NCBI RefSeq assembly: GCF_008704855.1 | Contig: NZ_CP023691.1 | Span: 2,728,001 to 2,792,000, forward strand | Origin: Streptomyces platensis | Lineage (GTDB): Bacteria; Actinomycetota; Actinomycetes; Streptomycetales; Streptomycetaceae | Reading direction: 5' to 3' | DNA length: 64,000 nt | Part shown: piece by piece, positions 51,103-59,439 of the stretch | How positions within the stretch are numbered: position 1 is the stretch's first letter | Layout: every line of letters starts with the position of its first letter | Translations under genes and position numbers: made by a program | The notes under the pieces: generated by a model | The model's input: the letters and a program-made list of their open reading frames with translations, nothing else | Told to the model about the DNA's origin: nothing | The model's database searches: none

Positions 51103-52256
51103 TGTCGCAGCAGCGCAAGCGCAACCCCAACGGCGCCGGCACCATCACCAAGCGCAAGGACGGCCGCTACCAGGCCGCCGTCTACGTCCTCCAACCCGAC
51201 GGCACCCGCGCCCGCAAGTTCGCCTACGGCAAGACCTGGGCCGAATGCGACGCCAAGCGGCGCCAACTCCTCGCCAAGGCCGACAGTGGCGTCCCGGTGC
51301 CCACCCGCTCGGCCAAGCTCGCCGAATGGCTGCCGTACTGGCTGGAGAACATCGTCCAGCCTCGCCGCAAGCGGACCACGTACGCGAAATACGAGACCCA
51401 TGTGCGGCTCTATCTGGTGCCCAAGCTCGGCACCAAGCGCCTCGAATCGCTCAGCGTCGGTGACGTGCGTCGATTCCTTCAACAGGTGGAGCGGAAGAAG
51501 TCGGCAGCCACCGCCAAGGAATCTCACCGGGTACTTCGCACCGCGCTCATGGCTGCCTGCCGGGAAGAATTGATCACTCGGAACGTCGCCACGCTCGTCG
51601 AACCACCGTCGCCGGAATCTCGCGATCTCTCCCCGTGGTCTCTGGACGAGACGTTGGCGTTCCTCTCGGCCTCCAGGCGCGACCCGCTGTACGCGGCCTT
51701 CGTGCTCGCCATCGCGCTCGGCTTCCGCCGGGGTGAGATCGTCGGTCTTCGCTGGACGGATGTGGATCTCAACAAACGGGAGATCCGGGTGCGGAAACAA
51801 CGACAGCGGGTTGGCGGGGAAGCGTACGACGATGATCCCAAGGGCCGTCGGCGTCGCCAGACCCTTCCGTTGCCCGTCATGTGCATCGCGCCGCTTCGGT
51901 GGCAGCGCATGAGGCAGGCCAGCATGCGGGAGCGTGCCGGGGAGGACTGGGCGGAGACGGGGTATGTCTTCACGACTCGCACCGGCCGACCGATCGAGCC
52001 GCGGAATGTGTACCGGTCGTTCACTCGCGTTGCGAAGAATGCCGGCCTCCGGGTGATCCGCTTGCACGACGCCCGGCACGGCTGCGCCACGCTGCTCACC
52101 GCGGCCGGTGTCGCTCCCCGGGTGGTGATGGAGATCTTGGGGCACAGCCAGATCGCGATCACGATGAACACGTACACGCACGTCGTGCAGGACACGCAGC
52201 GTGAGGCCGTGAGCCACATGGACCGGCTGCTGAAGCGGCGGCCTGCCTCCGGCTGA
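51102..52256 (+). CDS. int: Tyrosine site-specific integrase
   Basis: 384 aa. Arm-binding N-domain (AGTITKRKDGRYQAAVYVLQ), core-binding SAM-like domain (about 65-160), catalytic domain with Arg209 (ALGFRRGEIVGLRW), His322/Arg325 (LHDARHGCATLL), His348 (LGHSQIA) and nucleophile Tyr358 (NTYTHV). All key residues are intact. The gene lies 71 bases from the 43-bp repeat in tRNA-Val and must have carried out this integration. Confidence 0.95.
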   Translation: MSQQRKRNPNGAGTITKRKDGRYQAAVYVLQPDGTRARKFAYGKTWAECDAKRRQLLAKADSGVPVPTRSAKLAEWLPYWLENIVQPRRKRTTYAKYETHVRLYLVPKLGTKRLESLSVGDVRRFLQQVERKKSAATAKESHRVLRTALMAACREELITRNVATLVEPPSPESRDLSPWSLDETLAFLSASRRDPLYAAFVLAIALGFRRGEIVGLRWTDVDLNKREIRVRKQRQRVGGEAYDDDPKGRRRRQTLPLPVMCIAPLRWQRMRQASMRERAGEDWAETGYVFTTRTGRPIEPRNVYRSFTRVAKNAGLRVIRLHDARHGCATLLTAAGVAPRVVMEILGHSQIAITMNTYTHVVQDTQREAVSHMDRLLKRRPASG

Positions 52257-52264
52257 ACACAGCC

Positions 52265-52286
52265 GTTGATGTCAATTCCAGATGTC
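52265..52286 (+). repeat. Arm-type repeat near attR
   Basis: GTTGATGTCAATT-N3-GATGTC matches 40059-40080 near attL at all but the three central bases. It sits between int and the terminator. Probable accessory integrase or excisionase binding site. Confidence 0.5.
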
Positions 52287-52320
52287 AAAGACCCCCTACC
52301 ATGATCGATAGGGGGTCTTT
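52287..52320 (+). terminator. int terminator
   Basis: AAAGACCCCCT pairs with AGGGGGTCTTT (11 bp), and the plus strand ends in TTTT. It follows int and lies just inside attR, insulating the tRNA from element transcription. Confidence 0.85.
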
Positions 52321-52327
52321 TGGCTGG

Positions 52328-52399
52328 TGGGCACAACAGGATTCGAACCTGTGACATCTGCTTTGTAAGAGCAGCGCTCTACCGCTGAGCTATGCGCCC
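52328..52399 (-). tRNA. tRNA-Val (anticodon UAC)
   Basis: The 72-nt cloverleaf folds completely: acceptor GGGCGCA/TGTGCCC with discriminator A, D arm GCTC-AGCGGTA-GAGC, anticodon arm CTGCT-CTTACAA-AGCAG with anticodon TAC, T arm ACAGG-TTCGAAT-CCTGT. CCA is not encoded. The 3' 42 bases (52328-52369) are the attR copy supplied by the integrated element, so the tRNA remains functional. Confidence 0.95.
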
Positions 52400-52541
52400 T
52401 TGCCGAGCCGACAGACTACCTTGCCTCCGGGGCTGAACTGCAAACCAGTGCTCGAAGGGCGAACTTACCGGCCGGTGTGTTCGTTTCCGGTGAGTGGGAG
52501 AATGACATTCGGTCCTGGGGCGATCCGATCGGGAGAGGGAA

Positions 52542-53921
52542 GTGACGGCGACAGACACTCAGCCGCATGAGCAGCGAGAACGCCGTCGCGCCCGTAGGGG
52601 CCCGGTCCGGGATGTGGTGGCGCTCATGTTGCTGCCGTTGCCGCTGGTGGTGGCGATGGCGCCGTGGTCGTTCGCGGGTGGCGGGACCCGTCGCTGGTTC
52701 GGGCGGGGGGAAGGCCAGCGGGCCGACGCGCAGGCCGCGAAGGATGCCGCGGCGGCGTCGTTCTACGAGCTGGACACCGCGCACCGGGATCTGCGGATCT
52801 CCATAGAGACGATCACCGCCGTCGACACCTCGCCGCCCGCGCGGAAGGCCGCGGAGGAGTACGAGGGCTTCGGCCGGCGGATCGACGAGGTGAGCCAGGG
52901 GTACATCACCGCGGTCGACTCCCACGACCTGGACCGGGACGACCTCGACGGCGCCGCGATGGCGCGGGCGCGGGCCGATCTGACCCGTGCCAAGCAGGAG
53001 CTGGACCGGGTCAAGGGCGAGCTGGACCGGTTCGCGCAGGGGCTGGGGCCGCTGCTTCAGTCCGCCGAGACGCAGCTGGCGCGTCTTGCCCCGGCCGTGG
53101 AGCGGGCCCGGCAGGCGCTGCTGGCGGCGAGCAATGCGCTGGACGCGGTCCGTGCGCAGGGTCTGAAGGCCGATGATCTCGCGGCCCGGCTGGCGGCGCT
53201 CGGGCCGGAGCTGACCAAGCTCAATCAGGGCGCCGGGCAGCATGGCGTACCGGAGACGATCCGGCGCGCCGACGACGTACTGCGCCAGGCCGAGGGAGTA
53301 CGGACCGAGGCCGAGCGGCTGCCGGGGAAGGCCGCGGAGATCGACAAGCGGCTGGTGTCGCTGCGGACCCGGGCGCAGGCGATCACGACGCGTGCCGGGA
53401 AGGTCGACCCGGTCCTCAGCGAGCTGCGGCGGCGGTACAGCGCGGCGTGCTGGCAGGACCTCCAGCAGGTTCCGGAGCAGGCCGCGCAGTCCGTCCAGCA
53501 GGCCGAGGTCAAGCTGCGGGAGGCGCAGCAGGCGCGGGACGAGCAGCGCTGGGCGGATGCCACGAGCCGCCTGGCGACCGTACGGGCGCTGCTGGACACC
53601 ACCAATGAGGCGGTCTCGGCGGCCGGTGACCGGCTACAGCGCCTTGATGCGGTCTCGTTCGACCGGCAGAAGGAGGTCGAGCGGACCCGCTTCGCCGTAC
53701 GGGACGCGCAGCGGCTGGCGATGAGCGGGCGCAGCACCCCCGATCCACGGCATGCCGGCCCCCTGGACGATGCGGTGGCGCGGCTGGACCGTGCGGTCGC
53801 GGGCCTGGAGGGGCGCCATCCGGACTGGTGGCACTTTCTGATGGAGACCGAGGCGGTACGGGAGACGGCGGCCCGGGTGGTGCAGGAGATCCGGGAGGCC
53901 AGGGGCGGGGCCGGCGGCTGA
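52542..53921 (+). CDS. Coiled-coil membrane protein, unknown function
   Basis: 459 aa from GTG 52542 (GGGAGAGGGAA upstream). A basic cytoplasmic N-terminus and one transmembrane segment (VVALMLLPLPLVVAMAPWSF at about 24-43), then about 400 residues of almost continuous predicted coiled coil rich in A, R, E, D and Q. No enzymatic motif. Such proteins are conserved in Streptomyces next to this tRNA region but I recognise no named family. A possible scaffold or envelope-spanning role is a guess. Confidence 0.7.
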   Translation: MTATDTQPHEQRERRRARRGPVRDVVALMLLPLPLVVAMAPWSFAGGGTRRWFGRGEGQRADAQAAKDAAAASFYELDTAHRDLRISIETITAVDTSPPARKAAEEYEGFGRRIDEVSQGYITAVDSHDLDRDDLDGAAMARARADLTRAKQELDRVKGELDRFAQGLGPLLQSAETQLARLAPAVERARQALLAASNALDAVRAQGLKADDLAARLAALGPELTKLNQGAGQHGVPETIRRADDVLRQAEGVRTEAERLPGKAAEIDKRLVSLRTRAQAITTRAGKVDPVLSELRRRYSAACWQDLQQVPEQAAQSVQQAEVKLREAQQARDEQRWADATSRLATVRALLDTTNEAVSAAGDRLQRLDAVSFDRQKEVERTRFAVRDAQRLAMSGRSTPDPRHAGPLDDAVARLDRAVAGLEGRHPDWWHFLMETEAVRETAARVVQEIREARGGAGG

Positions 53922-54110
53922 GGCTCCCCGCTCGGGGTGTGACCCTGCCGGGTCCGGTGCGCGGGCCGGTGCCGCCGGGCCGGAAGCCCGGCGGGCCAGG
54001 AAGGCGGCTCCGTGCTGCCTCGCCACCGGGCGCGATGGCGTGAACCGCTACCCGGGCGGATCCTGGAGTGGAGTACGGCCCAGTCGGCACCTGCGCGAAG
54101 GAGGCCGGAC

Positions 54111-54842
54111 ATGGCTACTGGGGCTACTGGCCAGACCCTGCACGGGCCCGTGAACCCGCTCCGCCGGGCGAAGCAGCGGCACCACACACGGCTCGACGAG
54201 CATCTGCCCGTGGACCACCGGCTCAGCAAGGTCTACCGCATCGGCGCCGGGCTGATGGGCCTGGTACTGATCGCATTCGGCATCCTCGGGCTGACCCACC
54301 ACATCGGCTACTTCGACACCGGCGGCGACACCGTGGCCGGGCTGAACACCAACGGCACACTGAGCGTGCTCTCGATCGTCGTCGGCGCCATCCTCGTCGT
54401 CGGCATGGTGATCGGCGGGAACTTCGCCTCGACCCTCAACATCGTGCTCGGCGGCCTCTTCCTCCTGAGCGGATTTGTGAACCTGGCGCTGCTGGACACC
54501 GGCGTGAACTTCCTCGCCTTCCAGATCCAGAACGTCCTGTTCAGCTTCCTGGTCGGGCTGATGCTGCTGGTCTTCGGGATGTACGGGCGGGTCAGCGGCG
54601 GCCTCTCCCACGACAATCCGTACTGGCGCGCCCGGCATCCGGAGGAGGCGGAGCAGTTCGACCGCGGACAGCTGCATCCCGTATCCGGCATGACGGCCGC
54701 ACGGCAGGCGGCACGGGTCAAGATGCAGGGCTCCCCGCATGCCGGGCGCGGTTCGTTCGGCGCCGGCACGAGCGGGAGCAGAAGGCACACCACTGCCCTG
54801 GATACCGGCACCCGGTCCGGTGGCGACGCCAAGAAGCCCTGA
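54111..54842 (+). CDS. DUF4383 membrane protein
   Basis: 243 aa from ATG 54111 (AAGGAGG). Four membrane segments: YRIGAGLMGLVLIAFGILGL, LSVLSIVVGAILVVGMVIGG, STLNIVLGGLFLLSGFVNLA and NVLFSFLVGLMLLVFGMYGR, the DUF4383 pattern, with a long polar C-terminal tail. Function unknown. A strong hairpin terminator follows. Confidence 0.82.
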   Translation: MATGATGQTLHGPVNPLRRAKQRHHTRLDEHLPVDHRLSKVYRIGAGLMGLVLIAFGILGLTHHIGYFDTGGDTVAGLNTNGTLSVLSIVVGAILVVGMVIGGNFASTLNIVLGGLFLLSGFVNLALLDTGVNFLAFQIQNVLFSFLVGLMLLVFGMYGRVSGGLSHDNPYWRARHPEEAEQFDRGQLHPVSGMTAARQAARVKMQGSPHAGRGSFGAGTSGSRRHTTALDTGTRSGGDAKKP

Positions 54843-54857
54843 GCCGGGGCGCGGAGA

Positions 54858-54905
54858 CGTCAGGGCGTACCGAGGTGGGAATGGGGTGCTCGGTACGCCC
54901 TGACG
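54858..54905 (+). terminator. 17-bp perfect hairpin terminator
   Basis: CGTCAGGGCGTACCGAG (54858-54874) pairs perfectly with CTCGGTACGCCCTGACG (54889-54905) around a 14-base loop. It follows the DUF4383 gene by 15 bases. There is no U-tract, as is common in high-GC bacteria. Confidence 0.8.
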
Positions 54906-55120
54906 GCTGGGTGGAGTGAGGTGGGTGGGGTGAGTGGGATGACTGGAGTGAGTCAGGTACGTCGGGTGAGGTGAACGGGGTCGGTGGGATCCGGTGGGAG
55001 CCATCATCTCCACCGTGGCCGGCGTGAGCGGTGTGGCCAGGGCAGCGGGGGCGGCGGGAACGGCTGACGGGGCGCGGGGGGCGGGGCGGGTCAGCGAGAA
55101 CGGGGAGCAGGGAGCAGACC
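54906..55120. repeat. Degenerate G-rich GTGRG/GGGTGAG repeat upstream of the regulator
   Basis: The first 100 bases are runs such as GGAGTGAGGTGGGTGGGGTGAG, repeated imperfectly. Purine-rich with several GGG tracts, it could form a G-quadruplex on the plus strand or be simple slippage sequence. The promoter of the FadR-type gene must lie in the rest. Confidence 0.4.
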
Positions 55121-55822
55121 ATGAGCCGTTCGGGGCACGCCGACTCCTCAGGACACAGCGCTCACCATGGGGCGGTCGAAACGCTCGCCAAGCGGATCTT
55201 CAAGGGCACCTACGGGGAGGGTGAAAGCCTCGTGCTGCCGAAGGTGATGGCGGAGCTGGACGTGAGCCAGACCGTGCTGCGGGAGGCGATCAAGGTGCTG
55301 ACCACCAAGGGCCTGCTCGGGGCCGACAAGAAGCGGGGCACGTTCGTCCGCCCCCGGGAGGACTGGAACCTCCTGGACACGGACGTACTGCGGTGGAAGC
55401 TGGCGGCCGGCGTCTCATCCGACTTCTTCGCCGATGTGCTCGAACTGCGCCGTTCCATCGAACCGGCGGCGGCCGCGCTCGCCGCGGAACGCCGTACCGA
55501 CGAGGATCTGGCGGCCCTGGACGCCGCGTTGAGCGAAATGGCCGCGTCCGACAACGATCCGGTGCTGCTCGTGCGGGCCGACGCGTCCTTCCACACGGCG
55601 CTGCTGATCGCGTCGAACAACCGCTTCTACGCGCAGATGCACCGGGTGATCGTGCCGGTGCTCGTCCAGCGCGACCGGGCGGTGCTGGACGAACGCGGCG
55701 CGTTCGACCACCCGCATGCGATCCATGCCGCGGTCGTCGAGGCCGTACGGAACCGGGATGTGGACGGGGCCTATATGGCGATGCTCGAACTGCTCGATGT
55801 GTCCGCGCGGGAGCATCCGTAG
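55121..55822 (+). CDS. FadR/GntR (FCD) regulator of the galactonate operon
   Basis: 233 aa from ATG 55121 (GGGAG 7 bases upstream). GntR helix-turn-helix: LVLPKVMAELDVSQTVLREAI then KVLTTKGLLGADKKRG and TFVRPR. The FCD effector domain (about 85-220) has LRRSIEPAAAALAAE, and the metal-binding Asp and His residues ADASFHTALL and HAIHAAVVEAV. DgoR-type regulators of this family respond to galactonate. Placed just upstream of dgoD, it is the likely specific repressor. Confidence 0.88.
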   Translation: MSRSGHADSSGHSAHHGAVETLAKRIFKGTYGEGESLVLPKVMAELDVSQTVLREAIKVLTTKGLLGADKKRGTFVRPREDWNLLDTDVLRWKLAAGVSSDFFADVLELRRSIEPAAAALAAERRTDEDLAALDAALSEMAASDNDPVLLVRADASFHTALLIASNNRFYAQMHRVIVPVLVQRDRAVLDERGAFDHPHAIHAAVVEAVRNRDVDGAYMAMLELLDVSAREHP

Positions 55823-56088
55823 GCGCCAGAGCATCTGTGGATGCGGGAGCAGCCGTAGGTGGGGGACGGATGTGGCGGGGGGGCGGACGGTTGTGTTCCG
55901 GGGCGGCGTTCGGTTACCGCGGCGACGTGGGTGGGCAGGAGGTCGCGCACAAGGGTCGGCGCATGCGTGGCCGGGGCGAACGGCCGGCGAGGGCCGTACG
56001 TTCCGGCTCCTCCGCACGGGCCACGCGCCACGTTCGCGCGCCGCCTGCCGCCGGCGACCCGCCGCACGGCGAAAGGACGGACCGGTCC

Positions 56089-57234
56089 ATGAAGATCAGC
56101 CGCATCGAGACGTTCCTCGCTCCACCGCGCTGGATGTTCGTACGGGTGGAGACCGATGAGGGCGTCGTCGGCTGGGGTGAGCCGGTGGTCGAGGGACGGG
56201 CCGAGCCGGTCCGGGCGGCCGTGGAGGTGCTGGCCGAGTATCTCCTGGGGCAGGATCCGGCGCGTATCGAGGACCACTGGCAGGTCATGACCAAGGGCGG
56301 CTTCTATCGCGGCGGGCCCGTCCTGTCGTCCGCCGTCGCCGGCCTGGACCAGGCGCTGTGGGACATCAAAGGGAAGCGGCACGGTGTCCCCGTCCACCAG
56401 CTGCTCGGCGGCCCGGTCCGCGAGAAGATCCGCGCCTACGCATGGGTGGGCGGCGACGAGCCGCAGGCCATCCGCGACGCGGTCACCGCGCAGACCGAGG
56501 CGGGCTTCACCGCCGTCAAGATGAACGGCTGCGGCAGGATGACGCCGGTGGCGACCCGCGCCGAAGTGCGGGCATGTCTGCTGCGCGCCGAGACCGCGCG
56601 CGAAGTCCTCGGCGACGAACGGGACTTCGGCCTCGACTTCCACGGCCGGGTCTCGCCCGCCAACGCCCGCAGGCTCCTTCCCCTGCTGGCCGAATACGCC
56701 CCGATGTTCGTCGAGGAGCCCGTCCTCTGCGACTACCCGCATGCCCTCCCTGACCTCGTGAACGCTTCTTCCATCCCCCTCGCACTCGGTGAACGTCTCT
56801 TCACCCGGCAAGAGTTCCTGGTTCCACTGCAATCCGGCGTGGCGATCGTCCAGCCCGATATCTCGCATGCGGGCGGCATCTCCGAGCTGCGCCGGATCGC
56901 CGCGCTCGCGGAGGCGTACGGGGCGCAGCTCGCGCCGCACTGCCCCCTCGGCCCGGTCGCGCTGGCCGCCAGCCTCCAAGTCGCCTTCACCACCCCGAAC
57001 TTCCTCATCCAGGAACAGTCCATCGGGATCCACTACAACCAGGGAGCCGAGCTGCTGGACTATGTCGCGGATCCGGAACCGTTCCGCTTCCACGGCGGCT
57101 CGCTGCTGCGGACCGAGCGCCCCGGCCTCGGCGTGGAGGTGGACGAGGGCGCCGTGCGGGCGGCGGACCGCCGGGGGCACGCCTGGCGGAATCCCGTGTG
57201 GCGCCATGAGGACGGGGCGTTCGCCGAGTGGTGA
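56089..57234 (+). CDS. dgoD: D-galactonate dehydratase
   Basis: 381 aa from ATG 56089 (GAAAGGACGG). Enolase superfamily, galactonate dehydratase subgroup. Metal ligands Asp183, Glu209 and Glu235 (GLDFHGRVSP, VEEPVLCDY, LGERLFTR); acid/base pair His185 and His284 (APHCPLGP). These positions match E. coli DgoD (382 aa) almost exactly. It converts D-galactonate to 2-keto-3-deoxygalactonate. First enzyme of the pathway, followed by aldolase and kinase. Confidence 0.93.
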   Translation: MKISRIETFLAPPRWMFVRVETDEGVVGWGEPVVEGRAEPVRAAVEVLAEYLLGQDPARIEDHWQVMTKGGFYRGGPVLSSAVAGLDQALWDIKGKRHGVPVHQLLGGPVREKIRAYAWVGGDEPQAIRDAVTAQTEAGFTAVKMNGCGRMTPVATRAEVRACLLRAETAREVLGDERDFGLDFHGRVSPANARRLLPLLAEYAPMFVEEPVLCDYPHALPDLVNASSIPLALGERLFTRQEFLVPLQSGVAIVQPDISHAGGISELRRIAALAEAYGAQLAPHCPLGPVALAASLQVAFTTPNFLIQEQSIGIHYNQGAELLDYVADPEPFRFHGGSLLRTERPGLGVEVDEGAVRAADRRGHAWRNPVWRHEDGAFAEW

Positions 57235-57392
57235 GGGGGCGGGCGGGAGCGAGGGCACTGATCGATCCGGCGCGGTCCGGGGCTCGATCCCGCCCACCCC
57301 GGCCCGGAATAATCAGAGGTGTCACCCGTGCGCCCGAACGGCCCGGTCGCGCAGTACGCACGCGGCGGGGTGCAGGAGAAAGCAGGAACGCC

Positions 57393-58013
57393 ATGGACTT
57401 CAGCACAGCGCTCCGGACCGAGCGGCTGATCGCCATCATCCGGGGCAGCGATGCGGAGGCGTCGTTCCGTACGGTCATGGCGCTTGCGGAGGCCGACCTT
57501 CCGCTGATCGAGGTCTCGCTCAGCGGACACGACGCCCTGACAGTCATCCAACGGGCGCGTGCCGAGCTCGGCGATGCGGCCTGGCTCGGCGCCGGCAGCG
57601 TCCTGACCGCCGCTGACGCCCGACGCGCCGCCGAGGCCGGGGCCAATCTCATCGTCACGCCCGGTCTGGGCGCCGGCCTGGAGGAGTCCGTACGGCAGGG
57701 GCTCTCGACGCTCGCCGGGGTGCTGACGCCGTCCGAGGTGATCGCGGCCGACGCGCTGGGCGTCTCGGCCCTGAAGCTGTTCCCGGCGTCGGTCGGCGGA
57801 CCCGGGTATCTCCAGGCGCTCCGCGCTCCCTTCCCCGAGCTGCCGTTCGTGCCGGTCGGCGGGGTGGACGCGGCCGTCGCGCCGGCGTACTTCGCCGCCG
57901 GAGCGGTGGCCGTGGGCGTCGGCTCGCCGCTGATCGGGGACGCCGCGGACGGCGGCGACCTGGACGGACTGCGCAAGCGCGCGGCGGAGTTCAAGGCGGC
58001 CTGCGCACAATGA
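57393..58013 (+). CDS. dgoA: 2-keto-3-deoxy-6-phosphogalactonate (KDPGal/KDPG) aldolase
   Basis: 206 aa. Class I aldolase of the KDPG family: IAIIRGSDAEA, catalytic Glu40 in LIEVSLSG, Schiff-base Lys128 in ALKLFPAS, and the phosphate loop VGGVDAAVAPAYFAAGA. It cleaves the phosphorylated keto acid to pyruvate and glyceraldehyde 3-phosphate. Its stop overlaps the kinase start by four bases (ATGA). The gene order (DgoD, aldolase, kinase) supports the galactonate assignment over gluconate. Confidence 0.88.
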   Translation: MDFSTALRTERLIAIIRGSDAEASFRTVMALAEADLPLIEVSLSGHDALTVIQRARAELGDAAWLGAGSVLTAADARRAAEAGANLIVTPGLGAGLEESVRQGLSTLAGVLTPSEVIAADALGVSALKLFPASVGGPGYLQALRAPFPELPFVPVGGVDAAVAPAYFAAGAVAVGVGSPLIGDAADGGDLDGLRKRAAEFKAACAQ

Positions 58014-59122
58014 CGGGGCAGCCGACCACCGCGGGCGGCGACGGCCGGGACACCACCGGGCCCCGCCCCGGAGCGGCAACCGGACGTCCGCTGCTTCCCG
58101 GGCAGCCCGGCCGCCCGGACGTCTTCACCTTCGGGGAGACCATGGTCGCCCTACGGGGCAGCGGCCCGCTGAAGCTCGGCGGCACGATGAACGTCTCCAT
58201 CGCCGGGGCGGAGAGCAATGTCGCGATCGGCCTGGCCCGGCTCGGGCACCATGTCCGCTGGGCGGGTGCGGTCGGCGAGGACGAGGCCGGGCAGCTGGTG
58301 CTGCGTACGCTGCGTGCCGAGGGCGTCGAGATATCCGGCGCCGCGACCGACCCCGGCGCCCCGACCGGGCTGCTGCTCTTCGAGCCGCGGCTGCCCGAGG
58401 TCACCCGGGTGCACTACTACCGCGCGGGTTCGGCCGGCTCCCGGCTCACCGCGGAAGTGATCCGGCGCGCCTTCTCCGCCGCTCCGCCCCGGGTCCTGCA
58501 TCTGACGGGCATCACTCCGGCCCTGAGCCCGACGGCCCGCTCGGCGGCCCGGTGCGCCCTGCAACTGGCCCGGGAACACGGCTCGTCGGTCTGTCTCGAT
58601 GTCAACTTCCGCGCTCGCCTGTGGACCGCCGAAGAGGCCGCCGAGGTCCTCCGCGAGTGGATTCCCGCGGTGGATGTACTGATCGCCTCCGATGACGAGC
58701 TGCCGCTGTGCCTGCCCGGGGGCCGGGGCGGAGAGGGCTCACTCCTGCCCTTGTCGCTTCAGGAGGTCGCGGCCGACGACGCTGCGGCCACCGTGGCGAG
58801 GCAGGCCGGGCTCCTGCTGGACCAGGGGGTCGGGGAGATCGTGGTCAAACTCGGTGCGGCGGGGGCGACGGCCTTCACCCACAGCGGCTCCCTGTACCGG
58901 CCTGCCAAAACGGTGCGCGCGGTGGATGCCGTGGGCGCCGGCGACGCCTTCGTGGCGGGCTATCTGTCGGCGCTGCTGGACGGCGAAGGGACGGCCGGAC
59001 GCCTGGAGCGCGCCGTCACCACCGGGGCGTTCGCGGTTGCGTCGCCCGGCGACTGGGAGGGCGCGCCGACCCGCTCGGAGCTGGGCATGCTGGGCGCGCC
59101 GCCCGGCACCGTCGTGCGCTGA
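58010..59122 (+). CDS. PfkB-family 2-keto-3-deoxygalactonate/gluconate kinase
   Basis: 370 aa. The first 35 residues are a low-complexity extension, then the PfkB domain: FGETMVALRGSGPL, SIAGAESNVAIGLARLG (sugar-binding G-G/A-x-x-x-N), and the ATP/catalytic motif DAVGAGDAFVAGYL (Asp about 310). The E. coli galactonate kinase DgoK belongs to a different fold, so this is a non-orthologous replacement within the De Ley-Doudoroff pathway. Coupled to the aldolase gene. Confidence 0.88.
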   Translation: MTGQPTTAGGDGRDTTGPRPGAATGRPLLPGQPGRPDVFTFGETMVALRGSGPLKLGGTMNVSIAGAESNVAIGLARLGHHVRWAGAVGEDEAGQLVLRTLRAEGVEISGAATDPGAPTGLLLFEPRLPEVTRVHYYRAGSAGSRLTAEVIRRAFSAAPPRVLHLTGITPALSPTARSAARCALQLAREHGSSVCLDVNFRARLWTAEEAAEVLREWIPAVDVLIASDDELPLCLPGGRGGEGSLLPLSLQEVAADDAAATVARQAGLLLDQGVGEIVVKLGAAGATAFTHSGSLYRPAKTVRAVDAVGAGDAFVAGYLSALLDGEGTAGRLERAVTTGAFAVASPGDWEGAPTRSELGMLGAPPGTVVR

Positions 59123-59147
59123 GCGACGCCGCGGCTAACCTGTGCCC

Positions 59148-59372
59148 ATGCCTCGTTACGAATACCGGTGCCGCCCCTGTGGCTCCACCTTCGAGCTGAA
59201 CCGGCCGATGGCCGAGTCCTCCGCCCCGGCCGTCTGCCCCGAGGGCCACGAGGACACCGTGAAGCTCCTCTCCACGGTCGCCGTCGGCGGCTCCGCGTCC
59301 GCCCCCGCCCGCGCCCCGAGCGGTGGGGGCGGCGGAGGCGGCGGTTGCTGCGGAGGCGGCTGCTGCGGCTAG
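59148..59372 (+). CDS. FmdB-type zinc-ribbon protein, probably leaderless
   Basis: 74 aa from ATG 59148. The zinc ribbon YEYRCRPCGSTFELNRPM has CxxC and, further on, VCPEGHED as its second pair. The tail is GSASAPARAPSG then a run of eight glycines and CCGGGCCG, a cysteine-glycine cluster not in shorter FmdB proteins. TAACCT (59136-59141) lies 6 bases before the ATG with no ribosome site, so the mRNA should start at the ATG. Confidence 0.82.
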   Translation: MPRYEYRCRPCGSTFELNRPMAESSAPAVCPEGHEDTVKLLSTVAVGGSASAPARAPSGGGGGGGGCCGGGCCG

Positions 59373-59439
59373 GGCGCGCCGGGCGGCACCGCTCCCTGGC
59401 CGCCCCGGGCCGCGCTCATCCCGACTCGGACAGGGGCCG

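Larger units (their letters stand above)
39932..52369. mobile_element. 12.4-kb AICE (pSAM2-like) integrated in tRNA-Val(UAC)
   Basis: The element is bounded by the 43-bp attL and attR copies. Reading inward from the tRNA it has int, xis, repSA, a methyltransferase, spd-type genes, traB, a small accessory gene, and a divergent GntR repressor, the classical pSAM2 order. The left 4 kb is cargo and relics: secreted protein, hydrophobic peptide, tRNA-Ser-like fragment and NERD protein. All core genes look intact, so excision, replication and transfer may be possible. Confidence 0.92.

Noticed and set aside
54906..55010. A CRISPR array or tandem-repeat locus
   Set aside because: The repeats are short, degenerate and without unique spacers.
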